A DNA stretch of 64,000 bases, taken from Bugula neritina. Taxonomy: Eukaryota > Bryozoa > Gymnolaemata > Cheilostomatida > Bugulidae. Below, piece after piece: positions 36,101 through 47,381 of this stretch. Position 1 is the stretch's first letter. Each line of letters opens with the position of its first letter. The stretch lies in contig OZ037768.1 in assembly GCA_964035545.1 (NCBI GenBank), positions 12,232,741 through 12,296,740 on the forward strand, read 5' to 3'. Made by a program: the position numbers and the translations under genes. The notes beneath the pieces are model-generated. The model did not search any database, had not been told where the DNA came from, and saw nothing but the letters and a program-made list of their open reading frames with translations.

Positions 36101-39100
36101 CGATTCAGTGGCGTTGATGAAGGAAAGCTGAGTTTTGAAGAAGGTAATCATGTTCTTTACGGTGTCCACTTCATTTTCCTTAATTGACTTGAGGCACTGC
36201 CGATGCCAGCCAATATGGTTGCCAGGAAACACCTGATACAACATTATGGCTCCACTTTTCAAAACTTTGTTGCGGGACGGTGCCTCAAAGAAGAACTGTG
36301 GAACAGGAAATACAACAGCTATACGAACACAGACAGGGACATATTTTACCATTCTTCATTGAGAAACTTGGTGGCATAAAATCACCAAATTAAAATTTTT
36401 AATACAAGAAGATATGAGAAAAAGTAATTAAATCATACTGAACTCTTTTTTATAATATATTTTGTAGGTAAACCATAGTGCTAATACTAGTACATATATT
36501 ATTAGATGTTGAATTATAAATTTAAATGAATATAAGAATTCTTACATCATATTGAGGGAAATCTGCAGGTACCACATCAACTACATCAAATAGCCTGAGG
36601 CCAAGAATCTTTCTTATTGGCTCTAAAAAACAACTTGACAATTAATTTGATTGTCTCAAAGACATAGATTTTGCAACATTTAATAGCATTAACAATGTTT
36701 TGATTAAAAATCCTCGCAATTACTAGGTTAGTAAACATTCATGATTCAAAAAGATGCACTAGCTTGTTACTCCGCCAACCTTTATTTCTTGCTGTGAAAT
36801 CGTCGATATACTCTTGTGTCTCCTTATTTCTCAGCACTATCTTCCTGTACTCAGAGCACGGCTCTTTGTCGGTACTCAAGTAAAAAGCTGTTCCACTAGT
36901 GAGACTCTGTAGTAACCGTTGGTAACACATCACTTATATATTGCATAATGTGAGGCAAGACATTGTAAATAACCAGCCTTATATGAGTAACAACAACTGG
37001 AGAAAATACCATTTCAAGAGTTTTGAAAACTCACAAAAACAGTGTGTAAGTTTGGTTATAGTTTAGCTTAAAGGTTTGAAACGTGGAAACCGCATGTGTG
37101 TGTGTGCGTGCGTGCGTACGTGCGTGTGTACAAACAAATGTAATCCCAAACTCCAGTTTCCCATTCGTTGTTTAACGTACAAAATATGTTACCACACAAG
37201 ACTTTAGAGAAAGAAATTATTAACTCACCAAGTTTATATTCATGGCCAAAGACAAGTCATTGATGCTTATGGATCTTGGAACTTCAACAGTATCAAACCT
37301 CTTTGCTATTTTACTTCGAATGGATTTATGAACCTGTAAGTATAAAGTTCTACAGCGTTGGAAGTTAGCAGAAAGGCTAACAAACACGCGTATGTTGCGT
37401 GTATTATATGGAGTTGCTGGATCATACTTAGTACAACAATTAAATATTTTACAAAACTAAAAATACAAATAATATGTAAGAAATACCTCTCTCTGAGTCA
37501 AGATAACATGGTCCACCCAGTTCCTGCAGTGAGCCACATCAAACTTCCCTTCAATTGTCGCTATTTCTGAACACAAAAATGTAAAGATGCATAATGGAAT
37601 ATAGAAAAGGCTTACACTACGTTATATTTTACATAGTTTTAGCTTAAAATTAAACTGCGGTCAGTCAATTTAGGATGTTCCAAAATTGGACAAACCCCAA
37701 TGTCTCTGGGCAAAAGCAAGCCGGAGAAAGTATAGCATAACTTACTTAATGATAATACCTAAGATAATTCCTACATATTTTTGCAGGTAGGAATAAGTTA
37801 TTTATGACATAATATACTAGTTCAACAAAGCCAGCAGGTTATGCTGATGATCTCATCAGTTTAGATTACTAACCAGCCTTGAGCTTGTCTATCTTCTGTT
37901 GCAGTTCATTGTGCTGTCTCTGCTGAATAGAGTCTTCAGTCTTGGGTGGGATTTGACTCAGTTCATGATCACACTCTCTGATCATCTGATGGATAGAATC
38001 CTACAGTTACAATTACCATATATTTATTAATTACATCAAGAATCAAACATGCATAGGGAAAGCTTTTTCATCGTTCTTAAAATATAAAATCCATTTGTGT
38101 CAATATAGATATAATTTGATTCAATTTTGGTGAAATTGTTTACATTATTGTGCCCTTCATTTATGATAAAAATACCATTTTGGAAGGATAACTGCATTTA
38201 TTATCATTTCTTTTCTATTTCGAGCAATAAGTGGTAAAATGGTTCTAGTGAAGAGACAGAAACTTTCCTGTAAAGAGTGATACAAAAATTTAACCTCCCT
38301 GCCCTTCTACTGACTGGCTGACACAAATTTTGCAGTAAACCTGATATGAGTGGGTCATATTATCCCAGCTGTATAGGCTAAACTTTAAATTACCCTCTGA
38401 GTTTATGTTACAGTACAAAAGTATAACACAAAGTTTATGAATTTGATCATTTAAATCTTCAAAAGAAATAACTTCTCTGTACTTATGTTTCAGCAAATAA
38501 GATATACAATTATTTAGTGGTATGGCTGACTACTGATAGAATGTAGAGCTTGCTTGACTAAACTATGTAGGAAAATAGAGAGTTAAAAGGTTAAATTACA
38601 ATTCGGTCAGCAACAGATTTTGCTTGTCTGTACTTGTACGCAATCATGAAAAAGTAGCAGAAATAAGCGCACACAGCCATGGGGTCTCCTTCAACCAAAT
38701 CCGCTGATGTAAATGATGACTCGCCGTGAAACATTTTGTTAATAGTGTCCAGACAGATATTAATTGTCCACCTGCAACAACCAAACATACTCTATAATAA
38801 ATTTGTTTAACTTATTTAATGGAGACGCGTGCATTTTTCAAGTTTAGTTGTTTTGAGGTCAATTGACCAAATTGTTTTCAATCACCTGTTGTCATTAAGT
38901 GATAATGTTATTAAATTGGTGAAAGAGAAATACCAATCAAGTGTAGTATTACAAAGGCCATAGTTATATCACTAGAGACAATTACATGTCAACATTTAAA
39001 GAATAAAATGATTGACTAAAACATACCACAATAATCCTGCCACATAAACATACACTTGAAAAATTTATTAAATGTTTATTGCAATACAATTAAAAACAAT

Positions 39101-42100
39101 CTTATATGTTCACCTGTCATTTGGAAGCACTTCAGAAGTGAATGTAAATGGTACAAAAGAGTTGACAAGACAACAGAGAACTCTGTGATCTGCCATGTCT
39201 TCAACCCTCACAACAGACAACTTCTGTCCTTCTTGCGTTTTCTGCATAACCAATAAGAATGAGTTGAGTATTGAACCTGTGGCTTGAGCTATCTAATTCT
39301 ATCCCCAAGATCAAGCAAATTGTGTAAGATTTATTCAACGCTTAAATTATAAACTTTGTATACATCAAATTTGAAAAACTGGTAATGAACTTAAAAATAC
39401 ACAGTATAAAGTATAAAGTATAAACAATATGATGTTAAAATAATAGCTACATAATACAATTTAGAAATGAAAAAAATACTTCATCTCAGCTGTATGAAAA
39501 TCTTACATTAGCTCGAAAAGAAATTAAAATTTAAAGTAATATAACATTTAACTCAACTGAAGTTTAACTGCCAAGCCCTAATGAGCAGTGCAATGTCTGC
39601 TGGCTGCTTATCTTACACTGTCAATAGACTTGTTCAACTAAAAGATGCTACTTTACTTAAAAAATAGAGAAATATTGCAAACCTTAAGGTGGGCATTGAT
39701 CAGTTCAAGGATGCACTCATCAGCTTTTGGATATTTAGCTTTATCTGGTAACTTATTCTTATAGCTTTTGAACAAGTCACTGTCTGGCCAAACAACAGCC
39801 ACAGAGGAAGACTAAAAAGAATGTTCCAGATGTATTAGAAATATGGAGACTTCTTCACTCAACAAAAAAACTTCAATGTTTAAGCTTTTATTCAAGTATT
39901 TAAAAAAAACAAACAAACGTATAGTTATTAGAATAAACATTAACATTTAACCAAAAGGAAACAAGAAAAAATGATTTCCGGATTCTCCTACTGAGCATAA
40001 ACCAAACAACCTTAAGATAACCAAAAAGAAGCAAAGTGGGAAGTACAAAATATAAATAAGTGTTCAATAATATATAAATGAGCAGGCAAGTATAATTCCA
40101 ACCTTTAGACTCTAAATGATGGCTGCAAAAGTTATAATTACACATTACAATAACATAAGCAAGTTAACAAAATATTATGCCACAATACATGATATTATTA
40201 AGAATGAATAATTTATTATATTGCATACATTTATTGAAACTGTATGTTAGAACCAATCTCATCATTTAGGTTTCAAGAATTATATAATACATAATATCAT
40301 ACAGAATGTATAGCTTATGCAAATAATTCAGAACAACATTGAGACAAACTAACAAATATTTATATTCTTACTGATCGTGGCTGTGGACTAGAAGACGCTG
40401 ATCCACCTCCAAATCCAGCCAATAAAGAAGTATCTGCTTTTTTCTTAGATTTGCCAGACTTTCCTTTGATTTTATTTGGAATCCACTAAAAATTAATTAA
40501 TGAAGTCGTCAAGTATAATGGCAACTTTTGGTGAGTGAAAACTTATACTTATTATTGTCATGTTCACCTTATTTGCATATCTTACCTTGAATGGGGCTTG
40601 CACCAACACAGCAGGATTATTATGCTGAAGATATTCTGCTCTTTCCCACACAAACCAAATATCGTGGCAGACTAAACGCCAAAGCAGATCGAATACCTGA
40701 ACGACAAATGGATAATACATAATATTGCTAACGTCACAAATTTCAAGAGCTAGTAAATTTCTCAATTGGTACTAAAGTTCAAATATATGAAATATTTTCA
40801 TGTTTATATTTATAACATTATACTCACATGATCAGCACTGCGCATTGCAAATAGCCTTGCATCTACAAATGTGTCTGGGGGTATGACGTTGCTGTAAAAA
40901 AGCATTAATTGTAAATATGCATCCAAATAAATCTTAGTGAAACTAAATTATCTACAACATTCTTGAAGTATCCTTTGTTTAAAAAAAATAATTGCTGTAT
41001 CTAATAGTCTATGACTCTATGTCCTTTGTGGAGGCATTATGTTAAACTGTGTAAGGCTTACTTCCTAATTACAAACATATTACTTGTAAGGGTTTCTTTT
41101 TGATTAGAAACAAAACATGTATATTTAAAGCAATTAGCGTAAAAAAATTCAGTGTAAAAGCTAAGTGCATACTAGAAAAATTCTTATAGATAAAACTAGT
41201 ATATACAAAGCTAAATAAGTGATACTAAGCTAAATTTTGACTACAATTATGTATTATCCAAAACAGTAGTAGAAGCCATTTGTAGCTGAGAATAGAGAAA
41301 TGCAAGGATTATAAGTTTTAAGCAAAACATATACATTCTAATGTTTTGGGTAATTGTGACAGCAAATTTTTTCTCAATATAACTTGTCTAACTTGTATCT
41401 GAGTGACCAACAATTGAAGTTACTTAATATGATAACTCACAAAATGCATAAATATTAATATTTTTGGTTAGATGGGTAAACTGAAAGCTATGTTATGTGA
41501 CTTTATATTTTTAAACATTTCAAATGATATAGCTTCACCTGAAGACTATGCAGTGTAGCCTTTTGATAAAAGGTTAACGAGGACACTTACAACTAACAGA
41601 TGACAAAACTTTACATGCAGCTTAGACTGAGTATTTTGTGCCAAACTATAAACCAGTTAAATGTTATAAAACACCTTTACAGATATTCACTAAAAGTATG
41701 AATTTATTTTCACCAACATAATACAGAGATTACTTGCCATTGCTTTAACTCTCGCACAATCCATTCTGCCCTAGTAACTTTTTGTTGCTGTGTTAGACTA
41801 CAACATAAATCAATGCATGAGTACTTTTTAAAACTTTGAGAAGACAACATATGAGGATTAAACTATGCTGATTAAGTTGTGCTAAATTTATTATTAAAAT
41901 TATTGGTCTAAGTACTAATCAAAAGTAAGTTTTGAAAACTATTATTAGTGTTAGACATATGGCTGCATGAGTGCTTAACTTACCCTTCTAAAGACTGGAC
42001 ATTTGAAATATCTCTGCCAGTCATACTCTCGACCAGTGTCTTCAAATTAGTACCACTCATTAAATCTAGCATAACATTGCTGAGGGATACGTTGTACTCT

Positions 42101-42164
42101 CTCAATCGCAAATTAATCCAGGCAGTAAAGCCATTGACACGGGTTCGCAAAGACATGGATATGC
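30122..42164 (-). CDS. Tandem calponin-homology plus ankyrin-repeat protein
   Basis: Twenty-four in-frame exons on the minus strand give about 1077 aa from the ATG at 42156-42154 to the TGA at 30124-30122. Residues 1-125 and about 200-317 are calponin-homology-like domains. Residues 318-490 form a charged helical linker. About 545-965 are ankyrin repeats, followed by a proline-rich tail ending GGYLMF. CH domains usually bind actin or microtubules, and ankyrin repeats bind proteins, so a cytoskeletal or ciliary scaffold is a reasonable inference. I do not recognise a named orthologue. The upstream exon border (acceptor at 42165) leaves room for a further 5' exon; the first Met fits just ahead of the first CH domain. 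It is tail-to-tail with the helicase gene and lies on the same strand as ANKS3 upstream. Confidence 0.88.
31863..31960. repeat. 14-bp tandem repeat, about seven copies
   Basis: ATTACATATACAAT repeats head to tail in an intron of the CH-ankyrin gene, with G/A variants in the last copies. Confidence 0.9.
37090..37132. repeat. TG/CG microsatellite
   Basis: A run of TG with interspersed CG(TG) units, in an intron of the CH-ankyrin gene. Confidence 0.85.
38600..42164 (-). other. CH-domain exons of the CH-ankyrin gene
   Basis: Exons 42164-41984, 41797-41738, 40891-40828, 40696-40586, 40485-40372, 39811-39683, 39241-39114 and 38771-38600. The first CH shows FTAWINLRL, DLMSGTNLKTLVESMTG and FDLLWRLVCHDIWFVWE. 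A lysine-rich insert (KGKSGKSKKK, about residues 141-150) separates it from the second, which shows ECILELINAHLK, DHRVLCCLVNSFVP, RWTINICLDTINKMF and DPMAVCAYFCYFF. The exon ending at 41738 keeps frame only with a GC donor (TG|GCAAGT). Confidence 0.82.
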
Positions 42165-42210
42165 CTGTAAAAAATTATTCTTCAAAACATAATAATAATA
42201 CATAAAAAAT

Positions 42211-42290
42211 TCCCCCTCCACTGAGATTCGAACCTGAGACCTTCGGCTTGCAAGCAAGATGACTACTGGGTAATCTTATCACTACATGAT
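42211..42290 (-). mobile_element. tRNA-like SINE head or tRNA pseudogene
   Basis: On the minus strand a perfect B-box-like GGTTCGAATCT follows a TTGCTTGCAAGCC stretch and a degenerate A-box region (TAGTGATAAGATTACCCAG). The acceptor arms do not pair, so this is not a working tRNA. It sits just upstream of the first CH exon. Confidence 0.5.
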
Positions 42291-43211
42291 GAATGTTTAA
42301 GATATTCAATATAAGTGGTAAGTCATAAGTTGAGATAAATGTTATCAAATTTATTCTCTCAATTTTTTTTCTAAATTACATGTTGTGCATATCTACAAGT
42401 AATTCACTAAGACCTAAGTCATTAAATTCAATTTTAATTTAAACCCAAGCTTAAATGTCAAACTGAAAATGACGCTAAAAACCAAACTAGTACTAGTAGT
42501 AGGAAGTTTCAGTTTTAAAAAGTGATTTTTAAGACTTAGTCAAAACCTTAAGCTAATAATGTTGATAGATTTTTCCAGCAATAACACTAACAGTAACAAT
42601 CATTAATAATAGTAATACTAATACTGATGGTACTAGTACAGTAGTAGGCTAATAAATACAACTATCAAAATAATTAAATTTAATTAAAGGGTACATTATA
42701 ATTATTATCATAAAATTAATCAGTAAATATTTTAATTTATAATTTATATAAAATACTATTTTATATACTAATACTAATAGTAATAGCAAGGCCAAGAGCC
42801 ATGGCCTATGCCCATGGCCATGGGCTATGATATTCATATTGATAATGATGTTAAAATAAAAATTAGGTGAAGTTCATAATCTCAATCTATTCTTAGCTAA
42901 AATATATTTTTAATTTATATAGGAGCCACACTAAAACGCAAATTAAAATTAGTTAGTTTTCAAGTAGCTCCTGAATAAACAGTTACAAATATTTAGAGTG
43001 ATATTCGAAGTCGGTGAATTGGTAGGTTTCCCTATATTCTGCCATATTGAAATTACGCACGGACATGCTTGACAACCGCCAATCAGAGTCTTCTGTTTAT
43101 CACGGGAAAAGAATAAAGAAATCAATCCGAATCGCGTACAATGACCATAAATAAGCACAGACTATCATTTACAATCGACAAATTGTATGATAGCCCTTTT
43201 ATGATTAAGTG
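42291..43211 (-). other. Region upstream of the CH-ankyrin gene, possible promoter
   Basis: Non-repetitive AT-rich DNA with ATT/AGT microsatellite tracts (42590-42790). Near 42970-43160 it becomes less AT-rich and holds a CCAAT box at 43079 and a short minus-strand frame from ATG 43045 (MAEYRETYQFTDFEY...). This could be a leader exon. However, its obvious donor (TATTT|GTAACT) does not join the exon at 42164 in frame, so the link is unproven. Confidence 0.3.
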
Positions 43212-44924
43212 CAGGGCTGTCCAACAGGCGGCCCGCGGGCCGGATCCGGCCCTCCAGCTATATTTGTGTGGCCCCCCAAGGTATAGCCAGTTACAAATTT
43301 TTGTTGATCAAATTTGCTAACTAGCCTGAAACAGCAGCACATAGGATAGTTGAGAGCATCCCACTTTGAATTTCTATTAAAATGTAGTTTAAGTTCTTCT
43401 ACAATATTGTTCTGTGGGTGGTATGCGTGTTGCCTACTTGTCATTGTTTAGCCTGAGATCAAACTACAACCAATAACAGCAAGCTAGTCATTATAGTCTG
43501 TTAGCTAGCAAGCCTGTGACTTATAGCAATGTAGACGCCTATAACATTATAATATGCTCATCTCTACGCGTTCACTGAAGTGTGAAGTTATGCACAGTGC
43601 TTACTAGTGAAAAAGAAATATACCATTTCCAGTGTATAAATAAATCCACAATTTATATTAAATCTAAAAGTCATTGCTTTTTTATTCAGATATCATGTTT
43701 TCCTGCTAAGATTGTTTATTGGTACTAAAAAAATCAACTTTTGAGGCAAAGTTAGCCAAAAATGTGCAGTTTTTTTCTATAACTTTGCAAAAGAATAAAC
43801 AAATTCCAAAAAAGTTGCACTGGGAAAAATAAGATTCACAACATAGCTTTTTTCTTTTAATTCTAGTACCCTACAATCAAATGAGATTGTTTTTACTGGT
43901 ACTGAATTTTTACACAGTTACAATGCAAACCTCAGCAAGGCAGTTGCAGCTAAAAAGTTGCCCTTAGCTATCCTGTGCAGACAGATATTTTAAAGACATT
44001 TAATCAGGACTGGCCAAGTATAGAGACAAGACTTTTTTGAAAGTATAACTGAGATCTCATTTTTATTGATTGTATTGTGAAAGATAAGTAATTGAAGAAT
44101 CCCTGACACACTTCACTTATGCAGTACTAAAGTATTATTGTGTATATGTTCGTTTTCATTTACATACTGTCTTAAGGTTAGATGCTTAAACAATTTTGTT
44201 TTATAATGAATTTTGTGCGAGTATGTACTGAAATGATTTGGGAGTTGTAATCATCTTGACCTTTGACCTTTAACTGCTTGTTAGACACTGCACTGAGACA
44301 GCTTGAAGGTTTGAACTTTGAACTTTCAATTTTCAGTCAAATGAGATACACAAAAATAGATACTACACTTCACTCACTAATCAGCACATAGTCCAGCAAC
44401 TAAGGGTTGCATGTTCTGATACGAAACTAGATATTAACAGAATTGTTCAAGGCAAACAGTACTCACTGTGTACTCACAACTGTCTCACTGATGGTTGTAA
44501 AATACAACTATACCGGTATTAGTACAGACTTTTAGCACTGGCGCATCTTGTTTAAATTTGCATGTGCAATCATGAATATATACTTTGTATGTATATATGT
44601 ATAATTTTTTATGCACAAACATAAATGCATATATAATTATTGATTATTTAAGTAATAAAAATGAAATGTTTCTTGTTTACCTATTTTAATTAAATGCATA
44701 TATATGCACATACACACACGTAAGTAATATATATCTATTTAAATATATTATAATTTTAATAAACATGCAAAGCCTAGCCATTGCTTATAATTATAATACA
44801 TATAGCCTGCAGATGTTTAATGAATCTTGAAAATTGATTTTAAAAACAGAAAAATTTTTGTGGCCCTCGGCCCAAGCTAAAACTTGCAGACTGGCCCTCG
44901 GTCTGAAAAGGTTGGACACCCCTG
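43212..44924. mobile_element. hAT-superfamily DNA transposon, non-autonomous
   Basis: Ends CAGGGCTGTCCAAC and, inverted, CAGGGGTGTCCAACC. It is flanked by a perfect 8-bp target duplication ATTAAGTG (43204-43211 and 44925-44932). The GC-rich GCGGCCCGCGGGCC just inside the left end and the GGCCCTCGG boxes inside the right end are typical of hAT ends. The 1713-bp interior is AT-rich with no intact transposase. Confidence 0.92.
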
Positions 44925-44932
44925 ATTAAGTG

Positions 44933-46050
44933 CATTAACCATCGGGACACGATTATAATTGTGTGCTTTGCTTACAGAGCGTTTTATGACAAAAGCACAT
45001 TTGGTAGTTAATGCCTGTTGAAAACTAGCATACTTGGTTAAAAGTCCCCATTCCGTTGAGAACCCATGATGATTATCACCATGATATTAAAGGCTTTTTA
45101 GAGAGCGAAGAACTGTACCTCTTATCATGCTGGAAATATTATGGTTTTGAGAGCTTCTGCTTGAAGCACTTCCTAACATCACCAATATGACCTTACCTGG
45201 ATTTAAGCAAGCATAAGTGCTTACTATAGTGCAAGTGCTCAAACCACTGGCACTAGGCAATGACTGCCTCATATACCTTTGATAGCCTATGCCTCATGCA
45301 ATTAATGCTGTGCAAAATAATGTAACGTTATCTGATTATGTTCAAAGTTACTATGCCATCTTATGAAATTTATTTTAACTATTTGCATTCACTTTATGGG
45401 TGCTAACTGTTTATCAACATGTATAATATATTTTTGTACAAACTTGCATTTAAAAACATAATATAGACCCAAAAATAAAAGATAGAACCTATAATTAGTA
45501 TATGTAGCTTTAGCACATAATATTTTTTAAGCTGTTATATTTAGAGAAGTTTAGTGATATACAGTAACCAAATTTATAGAAAAGATGATTCCAGCTATGG
45601 AAGGTAGTGTAGAAACCATATACATGTATTTGATTGCCTATCATAAATATCAACTATTGAAATTATCAGTGTTTATATTATGTTATGGGAGAAGGTAGAA
45701 AGAGTTAAGTTTTCCTTAAACTAATCAGGAAAATCTAGGTAAAAGTTTTAGTGTCATCTAATGATTTTTTGCCTACAATTTTCTGAGAACTCACTAAAAC
45801 ATGTTTGCTCATAACTCATAAGTTTAACAAAACTCTTATCGAGAAAAAAGAAACTTTATTTATACTTTCTGACAGTGGTATATTTAAACTTATTTCTACT
45901 TTTTAAGAACCAACAAATGTAGTGTGTGATGTGATCCAACACACATTGTTTAGGTCATGTGACCATGATGCAAGCATGATCTAATTTTAAGCTCATTTTA
46001 TATAACGTTATTTTTGTGACGATTGCCATTTACAGATAAAAAATCATGAG
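44933..46050. other. Spacer between hAT and mariner-like elements
   Basis: No gene or RNA recognised; AT-rich single-copy-looking DNA with only short accidental frames. Confidence 0.5.
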
Positions 46051-46052
46051 TA

Positions 46053-47379
46053 GGGGTAACGGGGGCACAACGGTCATAGGGGTACAAAAAGCCGGCCAAA
46101 TTGTCAGAGAACTTATTGACTTAGAGTTGTGATTTTTTTTTCATAAAAAGATATTGACATAATTATTCAGCCTCTGTAGTTTCAACACTTGCGGAACATA
46201 CGTGTTGAAAAGGCGAGTAAAAAACTGTTTTTACCTACTTTTGTAAATTTTTTAGGATGTCGTTGAAGCCTTATAACTTTTTACACTCAAAGGCAAGAAG
46301 CCTAAATTTTACTAATATTGTTGCCATTGCTTGTCTCTACAATGCTTAACTAGTATAACAGCAAACACTGAAATAAATTTTCCTTGAGGCACATTTATTT
46401 TCGATTTGGCCACACGGGGCACAATGGGCCACGCTGACCAGGGCACAATGGGCCACCTGATTATTGCACCCTGATCACTGTTATTAGTTTGTTTGCCCAA
46501 AAAGTTGGCTGAACTGTTACTAAAATTTATAAATATAGCCATTTCTGACCTTTTTGTAAAATATCAAAGACATCATGGTAAGACTACAAAACTACAAGTT
46601 GAAGCTCCCCTAATACATACATCTGATAAGGTTAAAGCTTTGCCATTTTATACATAATACAAAACACTTTGTTGTTGCTACTATAGTAGATAGTCATGAT
46701 AATCATTATATATTACACCATTGAGGGAATATACATGCATTCGACTGAAATAAATTGTGATTTGCTAATTTGCTCCCCCCCCTCTCCTTTCCGTACTCCA
46801 GTCACAAACCTCAGCCATGCATGCACCTTAGCTACAGTTCATTGAAAAAAGTTCACTCAGAATTTTTTAGTACATTTTAGTAAATTTTTTTTAATAAACG
46901 TTGCTCTGAAGTGAAAATAACAAAACATTTTTAGTTTTAAACAATAATGATAATGGCACTGCAGAACTGAGTGACGTGCGTTTGATTTTGCCTTCCTCTG
47001 CTATCCGTAGTGGCACAAACTGTACAGCTAAAACATGAATTTTGCTGTAAATCTGAAAGAGTATCTTTATTTATTTGTATTATTAAATAAATAAAGATCA
47101 GATATAACAAAATACGCAAAATTTCAATATATTTGTTGTGTCCCACCCAGTGGCCCATTGTACCCCGGTACCGGGGCACAATGGGCCAATTTTTTCGTCA
47201 TGAAAATTTCATTATTCTGAAAGTCGTGAAAGAGATAGAAACAACAAACTGGTACCTGTAATAGACAACAGGTGTAGCATTAGGACTAGAGATCATTGAA
47301 CTAGTAACTTGAAAAACAGACGAATGAGAGCAACAAATGCAAAATTCGGCCCGTTGTGCCCCCCCCCCCCCGTTACCCC
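46053..47379. mobile_element. TA-flanked mariner/pogo-like element, degenerate
   Basis: The ends GGGGTAACGGGGGCACAACGG and, at the right, CCGTTGTGC(C)nGTTACCCC are inverted repeats of about 20 bp. Each is bordered by a TA dinucleotide (46051-46052 and 47380-47381). Internal GGGGCACAATGGGCCA boxes occur at about 46418 and 46440. They also form a 38-bp near-perfect palindrome at 47151-47188. No complete transposase frame is present. Superfamily assignment rests on the TA duplication and end style. Confidence 0.75.
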
Positions 47380-47381
47380 TA

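Larger units (their letters stand above)
30122..38000 (-). other. Linker and ankyrin exons of the CH-ankyrin gene
   Basis: Linker exons: 38000-37874, 37566-37487, 37333-37229, 36906-36780, 36622-36546. Ankyrin and tail exons: 36295-36053, 35592-35482, 34984-34764, 34451-34298, 33817-33659, 33263-33091, 32952-32872, 32738-32661, 31629-31436, 30714-30628, 30387-30122. Typical ankyrin phrases are NTALHCACKLG, LLEHGANINARNNYRQTPL, STLLHTAAYFGSVPLVKSLL, GALVNISDDEGNSPLH and LELLLSHGADINAPN. All phases join without a stop. Confidence 0.88.

Noticed and set aside
42211-42290. Functional tRNA gene
   Set aside because: B box is good but acceptor and anticodon stems do not pair; kept only as SINE head or pseudogene.
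43205-43444. 79-codon minus frame at the hAT left end as transposase
   Set aside because: Runs through the terminal repeat and shows no hAT dimerisation or RNase-H motifs.
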